Part shown: one piece after another, positions 37,201 through 44,730 of the stretch | Layout: each line of letters begins with the position of its first letter | Numbering within the stretch: the stretch's first letter is position 1 | Source: Oscillospiraceae bacterium | Lineage (GTDB): Bacteria; Bacillota; Clostridia; Oscillospirales; Ruminococcaceae | Reading direction: 5' to 3' | Length of the DNA stretch: 64,000 nucleotides | Assembly: GCA_009777725.1 (NCBI GenBank) | Contig: WRLG01000002.1 | Span: 62,001-126,000 of the forward strand | Notes under the pieces: model-generated | The model's input: the letters and a program-made list of their open reading frames with translations, nothing else | Database searches by the model: none | Told to the model about the DNA's origin: nothing | Program-made: the position numbers and the translations under genes

Positions 37201-40200
37201 TACGGGGGCTGTTGCGCCGGGTGCGCCCGGTATCAGCGGGACACCGGGGGCGACTACGGTTACCCTTACCCGCCCGACTGCTAATGTAGTCGCCGCAGAT
37301 ACGATTGAATACGCGGTTGCCGCTTCAAACAACGTATCGGCAATCGATACGACACGCGGTACAGGCGGCTGGCAGACCGACCCGACCTTTAATAATCTTC
37401 AGCCCTCAACGAGGTACTGGTTCTTTGCGAGAAAGGCGACTAACGGCACTGTGCCCGCTTCTTCGGCAAGTGCTTCCAGAAATGCCACAACGGCGGCAAT
37501 GGCGATTGCGGGCACGGTAGCTATCAACTTCTCCGGCGCGCTTGAAGCAGGGAAAGTCTTAACCGCTGTTCCAACCTTGGATTCAGACCCGGCGGGGACA
37601 CCGCCGACCACGGGCATTACCTATGAATGGTTCAGAGTGACGGCGGCGGGCGCGCAAACACGGATTTCCGGCGCGAATACCAGCACCTATACACCTGTTG
37701 CGGCTGACCTTGACAGGAGAATCCGAGTAGTGGTAAAAGCAACGGGTTACACGGGCGAGGTGACTGCTACTACAACGGGCATGGTTCAAAGAGCAGAGCT
37801 TGGCGAATCGAGCAGACCCGATGATTTCTCCGCTTTGGTTACGAAAACCCACAACAGCGTAACCCTGCCCACCTATACGCAGGCGCAGATGCAGGCGAAA
37901 ACAGGGGTTGCTTCGGGGAATACGGCGCAGTACGCAAGGAGTGCTACCCAGTTAACCAGTGATGTCGAAATCAATGCGCTCACTTGGGGCACGAACAGGA
38001 CATTCAGCGGGCTTAACCCGCGCTCAACGCATTACTTCTATGTAAGATTCGTCAATCCTGCGGCTATGACATTGCCCAGGGGGGTAGAGGTTGAAACGAA
38101 CGGCTCTCCGCAATCCGCACCGGGTGCGCCCGGTATTGGCGGGACACCGGGGGCGACCGGCATTACCCTTACCCGCCCCACGAACGCGGGAGCAGACGAG
38201 ATTGAATACGCCGTAAGTGCTACGAATAATATCAGCGGCATGATTGGCTCTTGGCAGGTGGGGCTTACCTTTACGGGGCTCAGCCCGAATACCAGTTATT
38301 GGTTCTTTGCAAGAAGAATCGCAACGGCTACGCACCATGCTTCTCCGCAGAGCAGTGCGAGGAGCGCGAAAACTTCCTCCGCTTCGATTTCAAGCGCGGG
38401 CAGTGCGGTAGTTGTCACAGGGGTGGAGGCTTTCGGCGGTACGCTCCGCGTTGCCGCTCTGGAGGTTACCACTGAGCCTGCAAATGTCACAATCGGTACG
38501 CTGAGGTATCAGTGGCAACGGCAGAACGCGAACGGGACTTGGGCGAATATCGGCAAAAACTTGCCGGAGTATACCCTGGTTGCGGCAGATGTCGGCAGGT
38601 CAGTGCGCGTTACGGTCAGTGCGGCTAACTGCGCGGGAAGCGTTTCGTCCGCATCGATAAGCATAACGGCGGCTGGCGGCACGGGCGCGCCGATTGTAAA
38701 CGAAGGCGCGATTGTAACAACCGCCGCAAGAGTGACCCTGCCCAGAATATCGGGCGCGGAATATGCTCTTTACCCAACTGCTTCGCTCGGCGGCATAAAC
38801 GAAAATACCGCAACCTATCAAACCTCAAACGTGTTTAACGTTGACAGCGCGAGAGCGGCAATCACGGGGGGTACGCAATACACGTGGTATATCAGAGTTC
38901 GGGCAACGGCGACAAGGGGCGCGTCAGACGCCGCAACGGGTACGGCAATGACGCCGCGCGCGGCAGTCAGAGCACCCGCCGCTCCTGTCATTGCAACAGG
39001 AGGGGTAAGCCCGACTTCTATCACCATTAATCGTGTTGCGAATATGGAATATACGATTCATACCTCAAACAGACTTCCTGCAGATTTCCCTGCTGACAGA
39101 TGGGTAAGCGGAGCCGGCACGGTAAACGGCATCACCACCGTGGTTGACGGCAACAGCTTACGGTTTGAGAACCTTAAACCCAGAACATCTTACTTCTTCT
39201 TTGCCAGAACGGCTCAAACCGCAACCGCCGCGGCTTCTCCCGCAAGCTCGGCAAGGGCTCAGGCGACTACTCCGGCGGCGATTGCATCGGCAAATTTCCA
39301 TAACAATGGAATGCCTCTCAATGTAGACCCCGTGAGCGTTGGCACGACATTGAGATACTCGGTTAACACAATCACCTTTGCAGACCATGCTCTACACGCT
39401 GGAAGAGGTCTTACCATAGCTGACGGCGGAACGCCCAAATACCAGTGGAAACGCGTTACGACCGTGAACAATACCGAAAGAGTGACGAATATCGGCACAA
39501 ATTCGCCCGTCTACACGGTTGCAGCGGCGGATATGGGCAACAGGGTATTCCTTGAAGTGACCTATCCTAACTTCAGCGGCGCGGCGACCTCCGCCAGACT
39601 GACCGTTAACAGCGGCACGATTAACGAGGCTTTCGTAAATAAAGAGTTGGGAACAGACAATGCTAATGTTACGGTAACGCATAACAGCATTACATTCCCG
39701 AGAATCGTAGGCGCGGAATACAGGATGACTTCGCGGAGCGATGGGGCGACCATACCCACCGCGCTTGGAAATTTCAGAACTTCAAACGCATTCACGGGGC
39801 TTGCGCCCAATGTTACCTATGGTTTTGCAATCAGGGTCAAGAGCACGGCGGGGATGACCTCTGAGGTATTTGACACCCCTGTAGCCGTTGCGGGGATTGT
39901 TACAAGCCTTGCACCGCAGGCGGCAATTGCGAGACCGGGTGAGAATACCGCGGCGCGAACTGCCGTAAGTGTAACGCTTACCAGACCGTCAAACGCGGGC
40001 ACATCTGCCGTTGAATATGCTAGGAGCACGACGAATAACATCAACGGTATGGTAGGAGACTGGGGTGAATCTGCTGTATTCACAGAGCTTGACCCCAATA
40101 CCCAATATTGGTTCTTTGCGCGGAGAAAGACTACGGCAGGGAATGCGCCCTCTGCGGCGAGCCCCGCATTGAGCGTGAGAACCGCAAGGGCGAATTTGAC

Positions 40201-41296
40201 AGACGCAACGATTTCGCTGACTTTCGGCGGCGATGCCGTTGCTGTAGACACCGACTTGAAAATCGGTAATACGCTTACAGCGGGAGCGATTTCCGCGCTG
40301 ACCTTTAATAATACCGGCGGAGCAACAGATTTTGCGGGCGGAGTGATGAAATATCAATGGAAGCGTTTGAACCCCGCAAACGGCAGAGTTTCCAATATAG
40401 GGCGCAATCAGAACAGCTACACTTTAGTCGCCGCGGATATAGGCAGCAGGGTATTTGTTGAAATAACCTACGCGAATTTCACAGGCTCGGCTAAATCTAT
40501 TGAAACGAAAGCGGTTGAGAAGCTGGACGGACCTATGCTTATTGGCGGCACGGAGCTTGAAATCGTAAATGTTACGGGCTCGGCAACGCGCGCTACCGCT
40601 ACCCTTACCCGGAACGCGGGCTTTGAATACCGCATAAAGGCAGGCGCGGGAAGCTTTGGAAACTGGCAGACGGGCAATACTTTCTCAAATCTTACCATTG
40701 GCACTGCGTATTCCTTTGAGATGAGAGCAAGGGCGACCGCTACGGTTAAAGAGGGAGCGGCGTATACACTTAACGATGTTACGCTGAAATTCTTAAACCA
40801 AACCGTACCTGCGATTCCGAGGGTTACAGCGATGAGCGGCACGCATATTACAGTAGCCGCTGCCAGCAATTTTGAATACTTACTGCAAAATGGTAACTTC
40901 GCTATTGCGCCCACTGCTACATGGGTTGACGGAGCTACAGCGACCGAGGGCGCGCTTGCGTTAAGCCATGACAATAGCGGCGAGTACTACATCTGGGCTA
41001 GAGCTAAGGAGACGGCTACGCATAGCGCATCTAATCCGAGCATAGCGTTAAGGGTTGTCACCGCCGGAGGTAACTCTGTGAGAATTACCGCAGTTGACGG
41101 AAGCTTCAGCTACGAGCTGGAACTTGAAGAGGATGATGGCAACACCGTTCCCACCGAAGGGGAAGAGGGCGATAACAACAACACCGAAACCCCCGAGGAA
41201 GGCGACGAAACCAACATCGGAGATAACCCCGCAGATATACCCAAGGAAGATGAATCCTCCGACTTAGGCGGCAATGAGCAAGACGATGCGGCATAA
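34268..41296 (+). CDS. Giant secreted subtilisin-like protease with LRR and Fn3-like repeats
   Basis: About 2,342 residues from ATG 34268 (AAAGGAATGG upstream; ATG 34256 and ATG 34283 are alternatives). Signal peptide RLTAGALALTMLVSGVPGAAFA; Gly-rich linker; I9-like propeptide region; S8 protease with Asp278 (VAVMDSGID), His319 (DDDGHGTHVSG) and Ser479 (NGTSMAAPHVAG). Then leucine-rich repeats (about 630-850), then alternating Fn3-like blocks (APGAPGISGTPGATTVTLTR; TRYWFFARK) and Ig-like blocks (YEWFRV; YTPVAADL) to about 2,280. The tail is acidic with no LPXTG. It probably acts at the cell surface or is released. Confidence 0.88.
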   Translation: MEGRRMFRRLTAGALALTMLVSGVPGAAFALDEGSDGGGGEASAGGAGESGEFALPGNPSGNFSGKKITAEEFLKSKGWQPPNGDTAGDTAADKASGGEVSRSGGGGSGGGGNAGGGDEFSDERVIVRVSGDSVQAFSEGKYFGIEVDEVSTLVTLDSGYSTRSGSGSAPDTIRVLTLKEKGSEAVMQAVEKLNGSAGIVYAEPDYIVRKFEAGSDLQGEPSDLPGGDSEEPMFSAQAERETPIGYNATLQWGMEKIMMPEAWKITKGSRTIDVAVMDSGIDYLHLALIQNIRAGGNNRRGRNFTNDGSAADITDDDGHGTHVSGTIGATANGVGVAQQVTLVPVKVLDSQGRGFTSWMIDGFDWAANNGAHVVNMSLGSPSYAQALYDAIENRPNILVVAAAGNDGNNIDIEPEYPASFDLPNIISVAASNNSDNLASFSNYSARLVHIAAPGVWINSTVKGGGFEGGTQADQWNGTSMAAPHVAGAAALLLSQNSTMTPGQIKDRLFKSANPVAALEGKTTTGTRLNVYNAVANLCGTCEKALSGSGDVCVGHDATIGDYHAGDLAALNAFANIGQNRARLGWTAGQHATWAGVTWSTAGGGDEARVTSISMNYRGVSGALDVSALSELTGLYCRDNSLTSINASGLTKLKDLVAGGNSLTTLNISGSNILENLFVNDNNLTTLTISALASTLKQLNVGENKLTSLSAAGFANLEFLSCYSNELSTLPLTGAVKLKVLECDDNNLTALDLSGLSALEWLNCADNNLTTLDVSSKSNLEELYCYSNRLSSINLSGSTGNLETIWFHDNRITALAWLASATKLELVRMEHNHVDLNGVANITALNTINSTIETNQGALYYVPQYYTLTYDTGSITGNNNSITMPEIPNLQFTQTFGTVRPNMTNVRYAASLAPITEWGEWRNNTSPPLPASGSLAKAWQTSRTFTGLTASTTYYVYAIYQSNDRNIVIPYPTTGFAASTGAVAPGAPGISGTPGATTVTLTRPTANVVAADTIEYAVAASNNVSAIDTTRGTGGWQTDPTFNNLQPSTRYWFFARKATNGTVPASSASASRNATTAAMAIAGTVAINFSGALEAGKVLTAVPTLDSDPAGTPPTTGITYEWFRVTAAGAQTRISGANTSTYTPVAADLDRRIRVVVKATGYTGEVTATTTGMVQRAELGESSRPDDFSALVTKTHNSVTLPTYTQAQMQAKTGVASGNTAQYARSATQLTSDVEINALTWGTNRTFSGLNPRSTHYFYVRFVNPAAMTLPRGVEVETNGSPQSAPGAPGIGGTPGATGITLTRPTNAGADEIEYAVSATNNISGMIGSWQVGLTFTGLSPNTSYWFFARRIATATHHASPQSSARSAKTSSASISSAGSAVVVTGVEAFGGTLRVAALEVTTEPANVTIGTLRYQWQRQNANGTWANIGKNLPEYTLVAADVGRSVRVTVSAANCAGSVSSASISITAAGGTGAPIVNEGAIVTTAARVTLPRISGAEYALYPTASLGGINENTATYQTSNVFNVDSARAAITGGTQYTWYIRVRATATRGASDAATGTAMTPRAAVRAPAAPVIATGGVSPTSITINRVANMEYTIHTSNRLPADFPADRWVSGAGTVNGITTVVDGNSLRFENLKPRTSYFFFARTAQTATAAASPASSARAQATTPAAIASANFHNNGMPLNVDPVSVGTTLRYSVNTITFADHALHAGRGLTIADGGTPKYQWKRVTTVNNTERVTNIGTNSPVYTVAAADMGNRVFLEVTYPNFSGAATSARLTVNSGTINEAFVNKELGTDNANVTVTHNSITFPRIVGAEYRMTSRSDGATIPTALGNFRTSNAFTGLAPNVTYGFAIRVKSTAGMTSEVFDTPVAVAGIVTSLAPQAAIARPGENTAARTAVSVTLTRPSNAGTSAVEYARSTTNNINGMVGDWGESAVFTELDPNTQYWFFARRKTTAGNAPSAASPALSVRTARANLTDATISLTFGGDAVAVDTDLKIGNTLTAGAISALTFNNTGGATDFAGGVMKYQWKRLNPANGRVSNIGRNQNSYTLVAADIGSRVFVEITYANFTGSAKSIETKAVEKLDGPMLIGGTELEIVNVTGSATRATATLTRNAGFEYRIKAGAGSFGNWQTGNTFSNLTIGTAYSFEMRARATATVKEGAAYTLNDVTLKFLNQTVPAIPRVTAMSGTHITVAAASNFEYLLQNGNFAIAPTATWVDGATATEGALALSHDNSGEYYIWARAKETATHSASNPSIALRVVTAGGNSVRITAVDGSFSYELELEEDDGNTVPTEGEEGDNNNTETPEEGDETNIGDNPADIPKEDESSDLGGNEQDDAA

Positions 41297-41303
41297 CTAA
41301 AAT

Positions 41304-41342
41304 AAAAAACAGCGGGAAGATGAATTCCCGCTGTTTTTTTGT
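41304..41342 (+). terminator. Terminator after the subtilase gene
   Basis: AACAGCGGGAA (41308-41318) and TTCCCGCTGTT (41325-41335) form a stem followed by a T-run. Confidence 0.9.
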
Positions 41343-41422
41343 TTTTTTTCACTGCCTTAGTGCAATTTTTACAACTAACAGCAATTGAATTTGTAGAAGT
41401 TTTACAAAATCTATCACAGGGC

Positions 41423-41451
41423 TTGAAATTGAATTAAATTTATGGTATAAT
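41423..41451 (+). promoter_or_regulatory. Promoter of the tRNA-Gln genes
   Basis: TTGAAA (41423-41428), 17 bases, TATAAT (41446-41451), about 100 bases before the first tRNA. The transcript leader (41461-41520) is G-rich and holds GGCTGATTTAGCC. Confidence 0.8.
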
Positions 41452-41550
41452 TTATATATAGTGATTTACGGGGCTTGATTCGGCTGATTTAGCCGGCTGT
41501 ACGGGGCGGGGTCGGGTGCTTGCGGGCTTTATGTAAATTGTACATTGTAT

Positions 41551-41625
41551 TGGGATATCGCCAAGCGGTAAGGCAACGGACTTTGACTCCGTCATCCGAA
41601 GGTTCGAATCCTTCTATCCCAACCA
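41551..41625 (+). tRNA. tRNA-Gln (anticodon TTG)
   Basis: Acceptor arms TGGGATA/TATCCCA pair perfectly; the anticodon arm ACGGA-CTTTGAC-TCCGT gives anticodon TTG; the T-arm contains GGTTCGAATCC. Discriminator A and an encoded CCA (41623-41625) follow. Confidence 0.95.
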
Positions 41626-41631
41626 AAATTT

Positions 41632-41705
41632 TGTGGTGTAGCCAAGCGGTAAGGCAACCGGCTCTGACCCGGTCATCCGGGGTTCGAATCCCTGCTCCAC
41701 AACCA
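41632..41705 (+). tRNA. tRNA-Gln (anticodon CTG)
   Basis: Anticodon arm ACCGG-CTCTGAC-CCGGT gives anticodon CTG. Acceptor arms TGTGGTG/CTCCACA pair with one T-T mismatch. The T-arm is GGGTTCGAATCCC and CCA is encoded. Only 6 bases separate it from the first tRNA. The AT-rich accessory region begins right after it. Confidence 0.93.
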
Positions 41706-41713
41706 TATGCTAA

Positions 41714-41746
41714 CGAACCCTTGATTTTATTAGGGGTTTGTTTTTA
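41714..41746 (+). terminator. Terminator of the tRNA operon
   Basis: CGAACCC and GGGTTTG pair around an AT-rich loop, followed by TTTTT. Confidence 0.7.
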
Positions 41747-41749
41747 TAT

Positions 41750-41904
41750 CCGCGAAATATCCGCGAATTGAGGTTTTCAATGTCGAGGAATACGTTGCAG
41801 CCTTTTGCGACTAATCTGTCTCTCAGAAGAATCGCCATAGCTTCGCCGCCGTCCCTGCGATATGAAAGGAAAATGTTGTAGGCGGTTGAATAAAAAGTAG
41901 GTTT
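41750..41904 (-). pseudogene. Remnant of a TIR-domain gene
   Basis: On the minus strand one frame reads about 50 residues with an unmistakable TIR N-terminus: YNIFLSYRRDGGEAMAILL (from 41880) followed by [20 protein letters not shown]. The frame ends soon after, at the tRNA terminator; the BB-loop and catalytic Glu region are missing, and no start codon with ribosome binding site is seen. It is the broken end of a TIR gene, probably cut when the neighbouring modules inserted. Confidence 0.8.
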
Positions 41905-41923
41905 GATTTTAAAGTCCCCTTTT

Positions 41924-41948
41924 AATCACTTTCTATTGGAAAGTGATT
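41924..41948. repeat. Module-boundary palindrome P1
   Basis: AATCACTTTC and GAAAGTGATT are perfect arms around TATTG. First of seven related palindromes; it lies between the TIR remnant and the DUF1016 gene. Confidence 0.8.
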
Positions 41949-41985
41949 TTTTATTTTTCCGTTACGTTAGGTTGAGGGCGGTATT

Positions 41986-42996
41986 TTATTTTTCGGCTAA
42001 ACCTATTACTTCCTTAATTTCTTCAAGCAAGTCATTTTCAGAGGGCAGATAAAGCTGATATTGGCTTGTGAGTATGCTTTTATTATCTTCCGGCAAAGTG
42101 ATTTTGGCTAATAATTCGTTTTTTGCCGTGCATAGAAGTATACCGATTGTTGGATTTTCATCGGGCAGTTTTTCATATCGGTCGTAGTAATTAACATACA
42201 TTTGCAATTGCCCTAAATCACCATGTATAAGCTTATGTGTTTTTATTTCTACTACTACAAAGCAACGCAACAAGCGATTATAAAATACCAAATCTATAAA
42301 AAACTCATCATCTTCAAGCAATATTCGCTTTTGACGAGCAACAAAAGTAAAGCCGTTGCCGAGTTCAAGTAAAAATTCCTGTAAATGTTTTATTAAAGCA
42401 GATTCAATATCATTTTCGTAATACTCCGCTTCTCGTTTTAATCCCAAAAATTCCAAATACATAGGGTCTTTTATAATTTCAGTCGGACTTTCGGGAACAC
42501 GCTCCTTACGAGCTACAGCAAGCACTTTTTCTTTATCGTTGCTCATAAGTAACCGTTCATATAGAAGCGAGTTAATCTGCCGCTCCAGTTCCCTACCTGT
42601 CCAAGCATTGTTGGTCGCTTCCAATTCATAATATTCACGTTTATAGTCATCTTCAATCCGAATTAACAGGCGATATTGTGACCAGTTCAATTGTGAACGC
42701 AGTGCGTTCACAATTGGGTAAGTTTTATAAAATTGACGACAAAACGCTAACTGCCGATAGGAAAAACCGCTTCCAAATTCAACTTCAAGTTGTTTTGAAA
42801 GATTGCGTATAAGATATTCACCGTACTCCGCTCGGTCTTGACCTCGTTGTTCCTCAATAAAAATGCGTTCGCCTAAATGCCAATACATCATGACACGCTG
42901 AAAGTCAACGCTCCGAATCGCATTGCTTCGGGCATTAACAATAATATCTCGCATATCAGTATAAAATGTCGCGCTTTCGTTATGTGTGCCGCTCAC
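41986..42996 (-). CDS. DUF1016/YhcG-type PDDEXK nuclease
   Basis: A 336-residue protein. The N-terminal helical domain (DFQRVMMYWHLGERIF; SYRQLAFCRQFYKTYP) is DUF1016_N. The C-terminal PDDEXK nuclease has FFIDLVFYNRLLRCFVVVEIKTH (shown to 20: FIDLVFYNRLLRCFVVVEIK), with catalytic Asp, Glu and Lys visible. Such proteins occur in defence islands and on mobile elements; the exact role is open. GTG start with AGAGGTG 8 bases upstream. It is flanked by palindromes P1 and P2. Its last codons and trailer (41965-42007) are copied exactly at 43782-43824. Confidence 0.85.
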   Translation of the reverse strand: MSGTHNESATFYTDMRDIIVNARSNAIRSVDFQRVMMYWHLGERIFIEEQRGQDRAEYGEYLIRNLSKQLEVEFGSGFSYRQLAFCRQFYKTYPIVNALRSQLNWSQYRLLIRIEDDYKREYYELEATNNAWTGRELERQINSLLYERLLMSNDKEKVLAVARKERVPESPTEIIKDPMYLEFLGLKREAEYYENDIESALIKHLQEFLLELGNGFTFVARQKRILLEDDEFFIDLVFYNRLLRCFVVVEIKTHKLIHGDLGQLQMYVNYYDRYEKLPDENPTIGILLCTAKNELLAKITLPEDNKSILTSQYQLYLPSENDLLEEIKEVIGLAEK

Positions 42997-43039
42997 TTGT
43001 TAGTCACCTCTTAACCAATAAAAATAGAAACCAAATTTC

Positions 43040-43056
43040 ACTTTCCATTGGAAAGT
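43040..43056. repeat. Module-boundary palindrome P2
   Basis: ACTTTCC-ATT-GGAAAGT, with flanking TTTC and AATCA continuing the consensus. It separates the DUF1016 gene from the repressor gene. Confidence 0.78.
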
Positions 43057-43087
43057 AATCATTTCTTGAAAATGTTTTGCACTTTTT

Positions 43088-43588
43088 TTATTTTTTCTTG
43101 GATTTCCCCATTATTTCGCTTATTTTCGGCAAATTGTCATCAGCCTCAATGTCGTAAACCCCGCCGCTCAAAGCCGCAACGGTTGCTGTATTCGCTCTGC
43201 TTTTTTGCATGATTTCGCTGATTTTAGGCAAGCCGGATTGTTTTTCCGCTTCTTGTTTGTCAATTTCCCTGTAAGCTTCCGCTTTCACTAAAGTCTTACC
43301 CCGGCTATTCAATGCCCTGTAAATGTTAAGGAGTTCTTGTTCATCATCGGCTAACTGTAATTCGGAAGTTGGTTCTTTGCTTGGAGGGGTGGGGGCATCA
43401 GTTAAACCCAATAAATAATCAATAGAACAATTGAAGCGTTTGGATAATCTCATTAATGTTTCCGCACTTGGAAAAATACCCTTTTTCCAACGTGAAATCG
43501 CTCCTACACTTAAACCAAGTTCTTTAAGCAGAGGACTGATTTTTACATTATTTTCTTTACAAAGATTTTCTAATATGCTATAAAACAC
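43088..43588 (-). CDS. XRE-type phage-like repressor
   Basis: A 166-residue protein with an N-terminal helix-turn-helix (KISPLLKELGLSVGAISRWK; RLSKRFNCSIDYLLGLTD). The C-terminal half is charged and holds a twice-repeated motif LPKISEIM (about residues 122 and 154). GTG start with AAGAGG upstream. Two matching 16-bp palindromes and a strong divergent promoter lie just upstream (43626-43677), so it very likely controls rightward transcription from there and perhaps itself. Confidence 0.82.
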   Translation of the reverse strand: MFYSILENLCKENNVKISPLLKELGLSVGAISRWKKGIFPSAETLMRLSKRFNCSIDYLLGLTDAPTPPSKEPTSELQLADDEQELLNIYRALNSRGKTLVKAEAYREIDKQEAEKQSGLPKISEIMQKSRANTATVAALSGGVYDIEADDNLPKISEIMGKSKKK

Positions 43589-43625
43589 AACGCTACCTCT
43601 TGATATTTAGTTATTTTTCACAAAA

Positions 43626-43677
43626 TTGCTTATATAGGCAAATATCACTTGACAATTGCCCATATGGGCGTTATAAT
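43626..43677 (+). promoter_or_regulatory. Strong promoter with two repressor operators
   Basis: TTGACA (43649-43654), 17 bases, TATAAT (43672-43677). Operator 1, TTGCTTATATAGGCAA, is at 43626-43641, just upstream of the -35. Operator 2, TTGCCCATATGGGCGT, is at 43656-43671 and fills the spacer. Both fit TTGCyyATATrrGCAA. A bound repressor would block RNA polymerase. The transcript runs right into guide-RNA copy A. Confidence 0.85.
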
Positions 43678-43715
43678 ATAATTAACATCATTTTTTGATA
43701 AGGGAGTTGCTTTTT

Positions 43716-43766
43716 ATGGGTAAAATAGGTAAATATTTACATATTTATTATCAATATCGTCGATAG
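43716..43766 (+). CDS. 16-codon mini-ORF after the repressed promoter
   Basis: ATG with AAGGGAG 10 bases upstream encodes MGKIGKYLHIYYQYRR, then stops. Its good ribosome binding site and promoter suggest the start of a once longer gene cut by the insertion that brought in the duplicated sequence at 43782-43824 and guide-RNA copy A. It could also be a leader peptide. Confidence 0.4.
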   Translation: MGKIGKYLHIYYQYRR

Positions 43767-43781
43767 GCTTGACGTTTTTTG

Positions 43782-43824
43782 CGTTAGGTTGAGGGCGGTA
43801 TTTTATTTTTCGGCTAAACCTATT
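43782..43824. repeat. Exact 43-bp copy of the DUF1016 3' end
   Basis: Identical base for base to 41965-42007, which encodes the last residues (IGLAEK, read on the minus strand) and trailer of the DUF1016 gene. It points to recombination between the first two modules. Confidence 0.9.
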
Positions 43825-43830
43825 TTTTCT

Positions 43831-43988
43831 GGGTGACTTGACACCCAAAAGCCGAGAAAGTGGCGAATAAATCTGCTTTTGCAGTATCGTAATGCGCTCG
43901 GTGAGGTTAATTGAGCGCATAGTAATTCGCACTCACATTTTACGTATTTACGAGCTTTAACGCTTGTTTTACGGACGTAAAGCGCAAG
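43831..43988 (+). ncRNA. Cas12f-type tracr/guide RNA, copy A (decayed)
   Basis: It shares the order of the other copies: hairpin GGGTGACTTGACACCC, core AAGCCGAGAA, then CGTAATGCGCTCGGTGAGGT, hairpin region and AACGCTTG. It differs at many positions, and the repeat at its end has lost its 5' half (ACGGACGTAAAGCGCAAG remains). It sits downstream of the repressor-controlled promoter and may be a non-functional relic or a divergent guide. Confidence 0.65.
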
Positions 43989-44134
43989 AAGAGTAATATC
44001 ATTATTAACATCATCTTATGTACCCGATAAGCTATCCTTTTAATTATACACTATTTTTCCCCCATTTGCAAGCAATTTTTCCTTTTTTGTAAAACATGCA
44101 CAAAAAAAAATAAAAATAAAGGAGTAATTTAATT

Positions 44135-44374
44135 ATGGATAATTACAAAGATGTAAAAAGCGAGGTAAAAACACGGCTTGCCGCTCTCGGTTCAACTCAA
44201 TCAAAATTGTTTAAAGAACTTAACAAGAGGGGATATAAAATCACCGATGTTCAAGCTTTTTACCAAGTTTTAGCCGAGATTAAATGCGTGGGAACGCCAA
44301 GGGGAGAAGAAATAATTAATGGTTGTCGCATAGTACTCAATGAATGGGAAGCAAAGGCGAAAGGTGAAAGCTGA
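44135..44374 (+). CDS. Small putative DNA-binding protein
   Basis: A 79-residue helical protein with AAAGGAG before the ATG. LAALGSTQSKLFKELNKRG followed by ITDVQAFYQVLAE has the spacing of a helix-turn-helix. I cannot assign a family. It follows guide-RNA copy A and a 145-base AT-rich gap. Confidence 0.55.
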   Translation: MDNYKDVKSEVKTRLAALGSTQSKLFKELNKRGYKITDVQAFYQVLAEIKCVGTPRGEEIINGCRIVLNEWEAKAKGES

Positions 44375-44421
44375 GGCTAAAAAAAGATATATTAAACCCC
44401 AATAACAGGGAGGTGTTGTAT

Positions 44422-44514
44422 ATGGTCAAAAACAAATGGGGCATTGAAGAGATACCTGATATTCAACGCCCGGCTATTAGAGATTTAAAAACCGCCGTAA
44501 TGTTTTCGGCGTGA
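44422..44514 (+). CDS. Very short ORF with strong ribosome binding site
   Basis: AGGGAGGTG lies 6 bases before the ATG of a 30-residue ORF (MVKNKWGIEEIPDIQRPAIR...). It is probably the broken start of a longer gene; nothing in it is recognisable. Confidence 0.35.
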   Translation: MVKNKWGIEEIPDIQRPAIRDLKTAVMFSA

Positions 44515-44546
44515 TAATCTCATAAGCATTGAAAGGAAAAATAATT

Positions 44547-44681
44547 ATGAACCAAACGAAAATTGATTGGTCAAACAAAAGTTGGAATCCGATAACGGGC
44601 TGTTTGAATAATTGCCGATATTGTTATGCCCAAAAACAAGCACAGCGTTTCGGTGGTTGCGACAACACATTAGATTCATAG
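44547..44681 (+). pseudogene. N-terminal fragment of a DUF5131 (phage Gp37/Gp68) radical SAM gene
   Basis: Forty-four codons starting TKIDWSNKSWNPITGC, then CLNNCRYCYAQKQAQRFGG. This is the characteristic DUF5131 N-terminus with its CxxxCxxC cluster motif. Family members are about 230-300 residues, so the gene is truncated after the cluster motif. Confidence 0.75.
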
Positions 44682-44730
44682 AATGTGAAAAGAAGTGCTT
44701 GTTGGGTGAAAATTTGGGGGTTGATTTTTT

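Noticed and set aside
34799-41294. Many antisense frames opposite the subtilase gene
   Set aside because: They follow from its biased codon use in repeats; none has a plausible start or motif.
41520-41771. A + strand open frame across both tRNA-Gln genes
   Set aside because: It is read through tRNA sequence with no ribosome binding site; the tRNAs explain the region.
43681-44014. ATTAACATCAT at 43681-43691 and 44004-44014 as a target-site duplication around guide copy A
   Set aside because: Eleven AT-rich bases with differing flanks are weak evidence, and the insert has no transposon ends. Left undecided.
44682-44730. FMN or other riboswitch before the ECF S component
   Set aside because: Only 49 bases separate it from the upstream fragment and no conserved riboswitch motif is visible.
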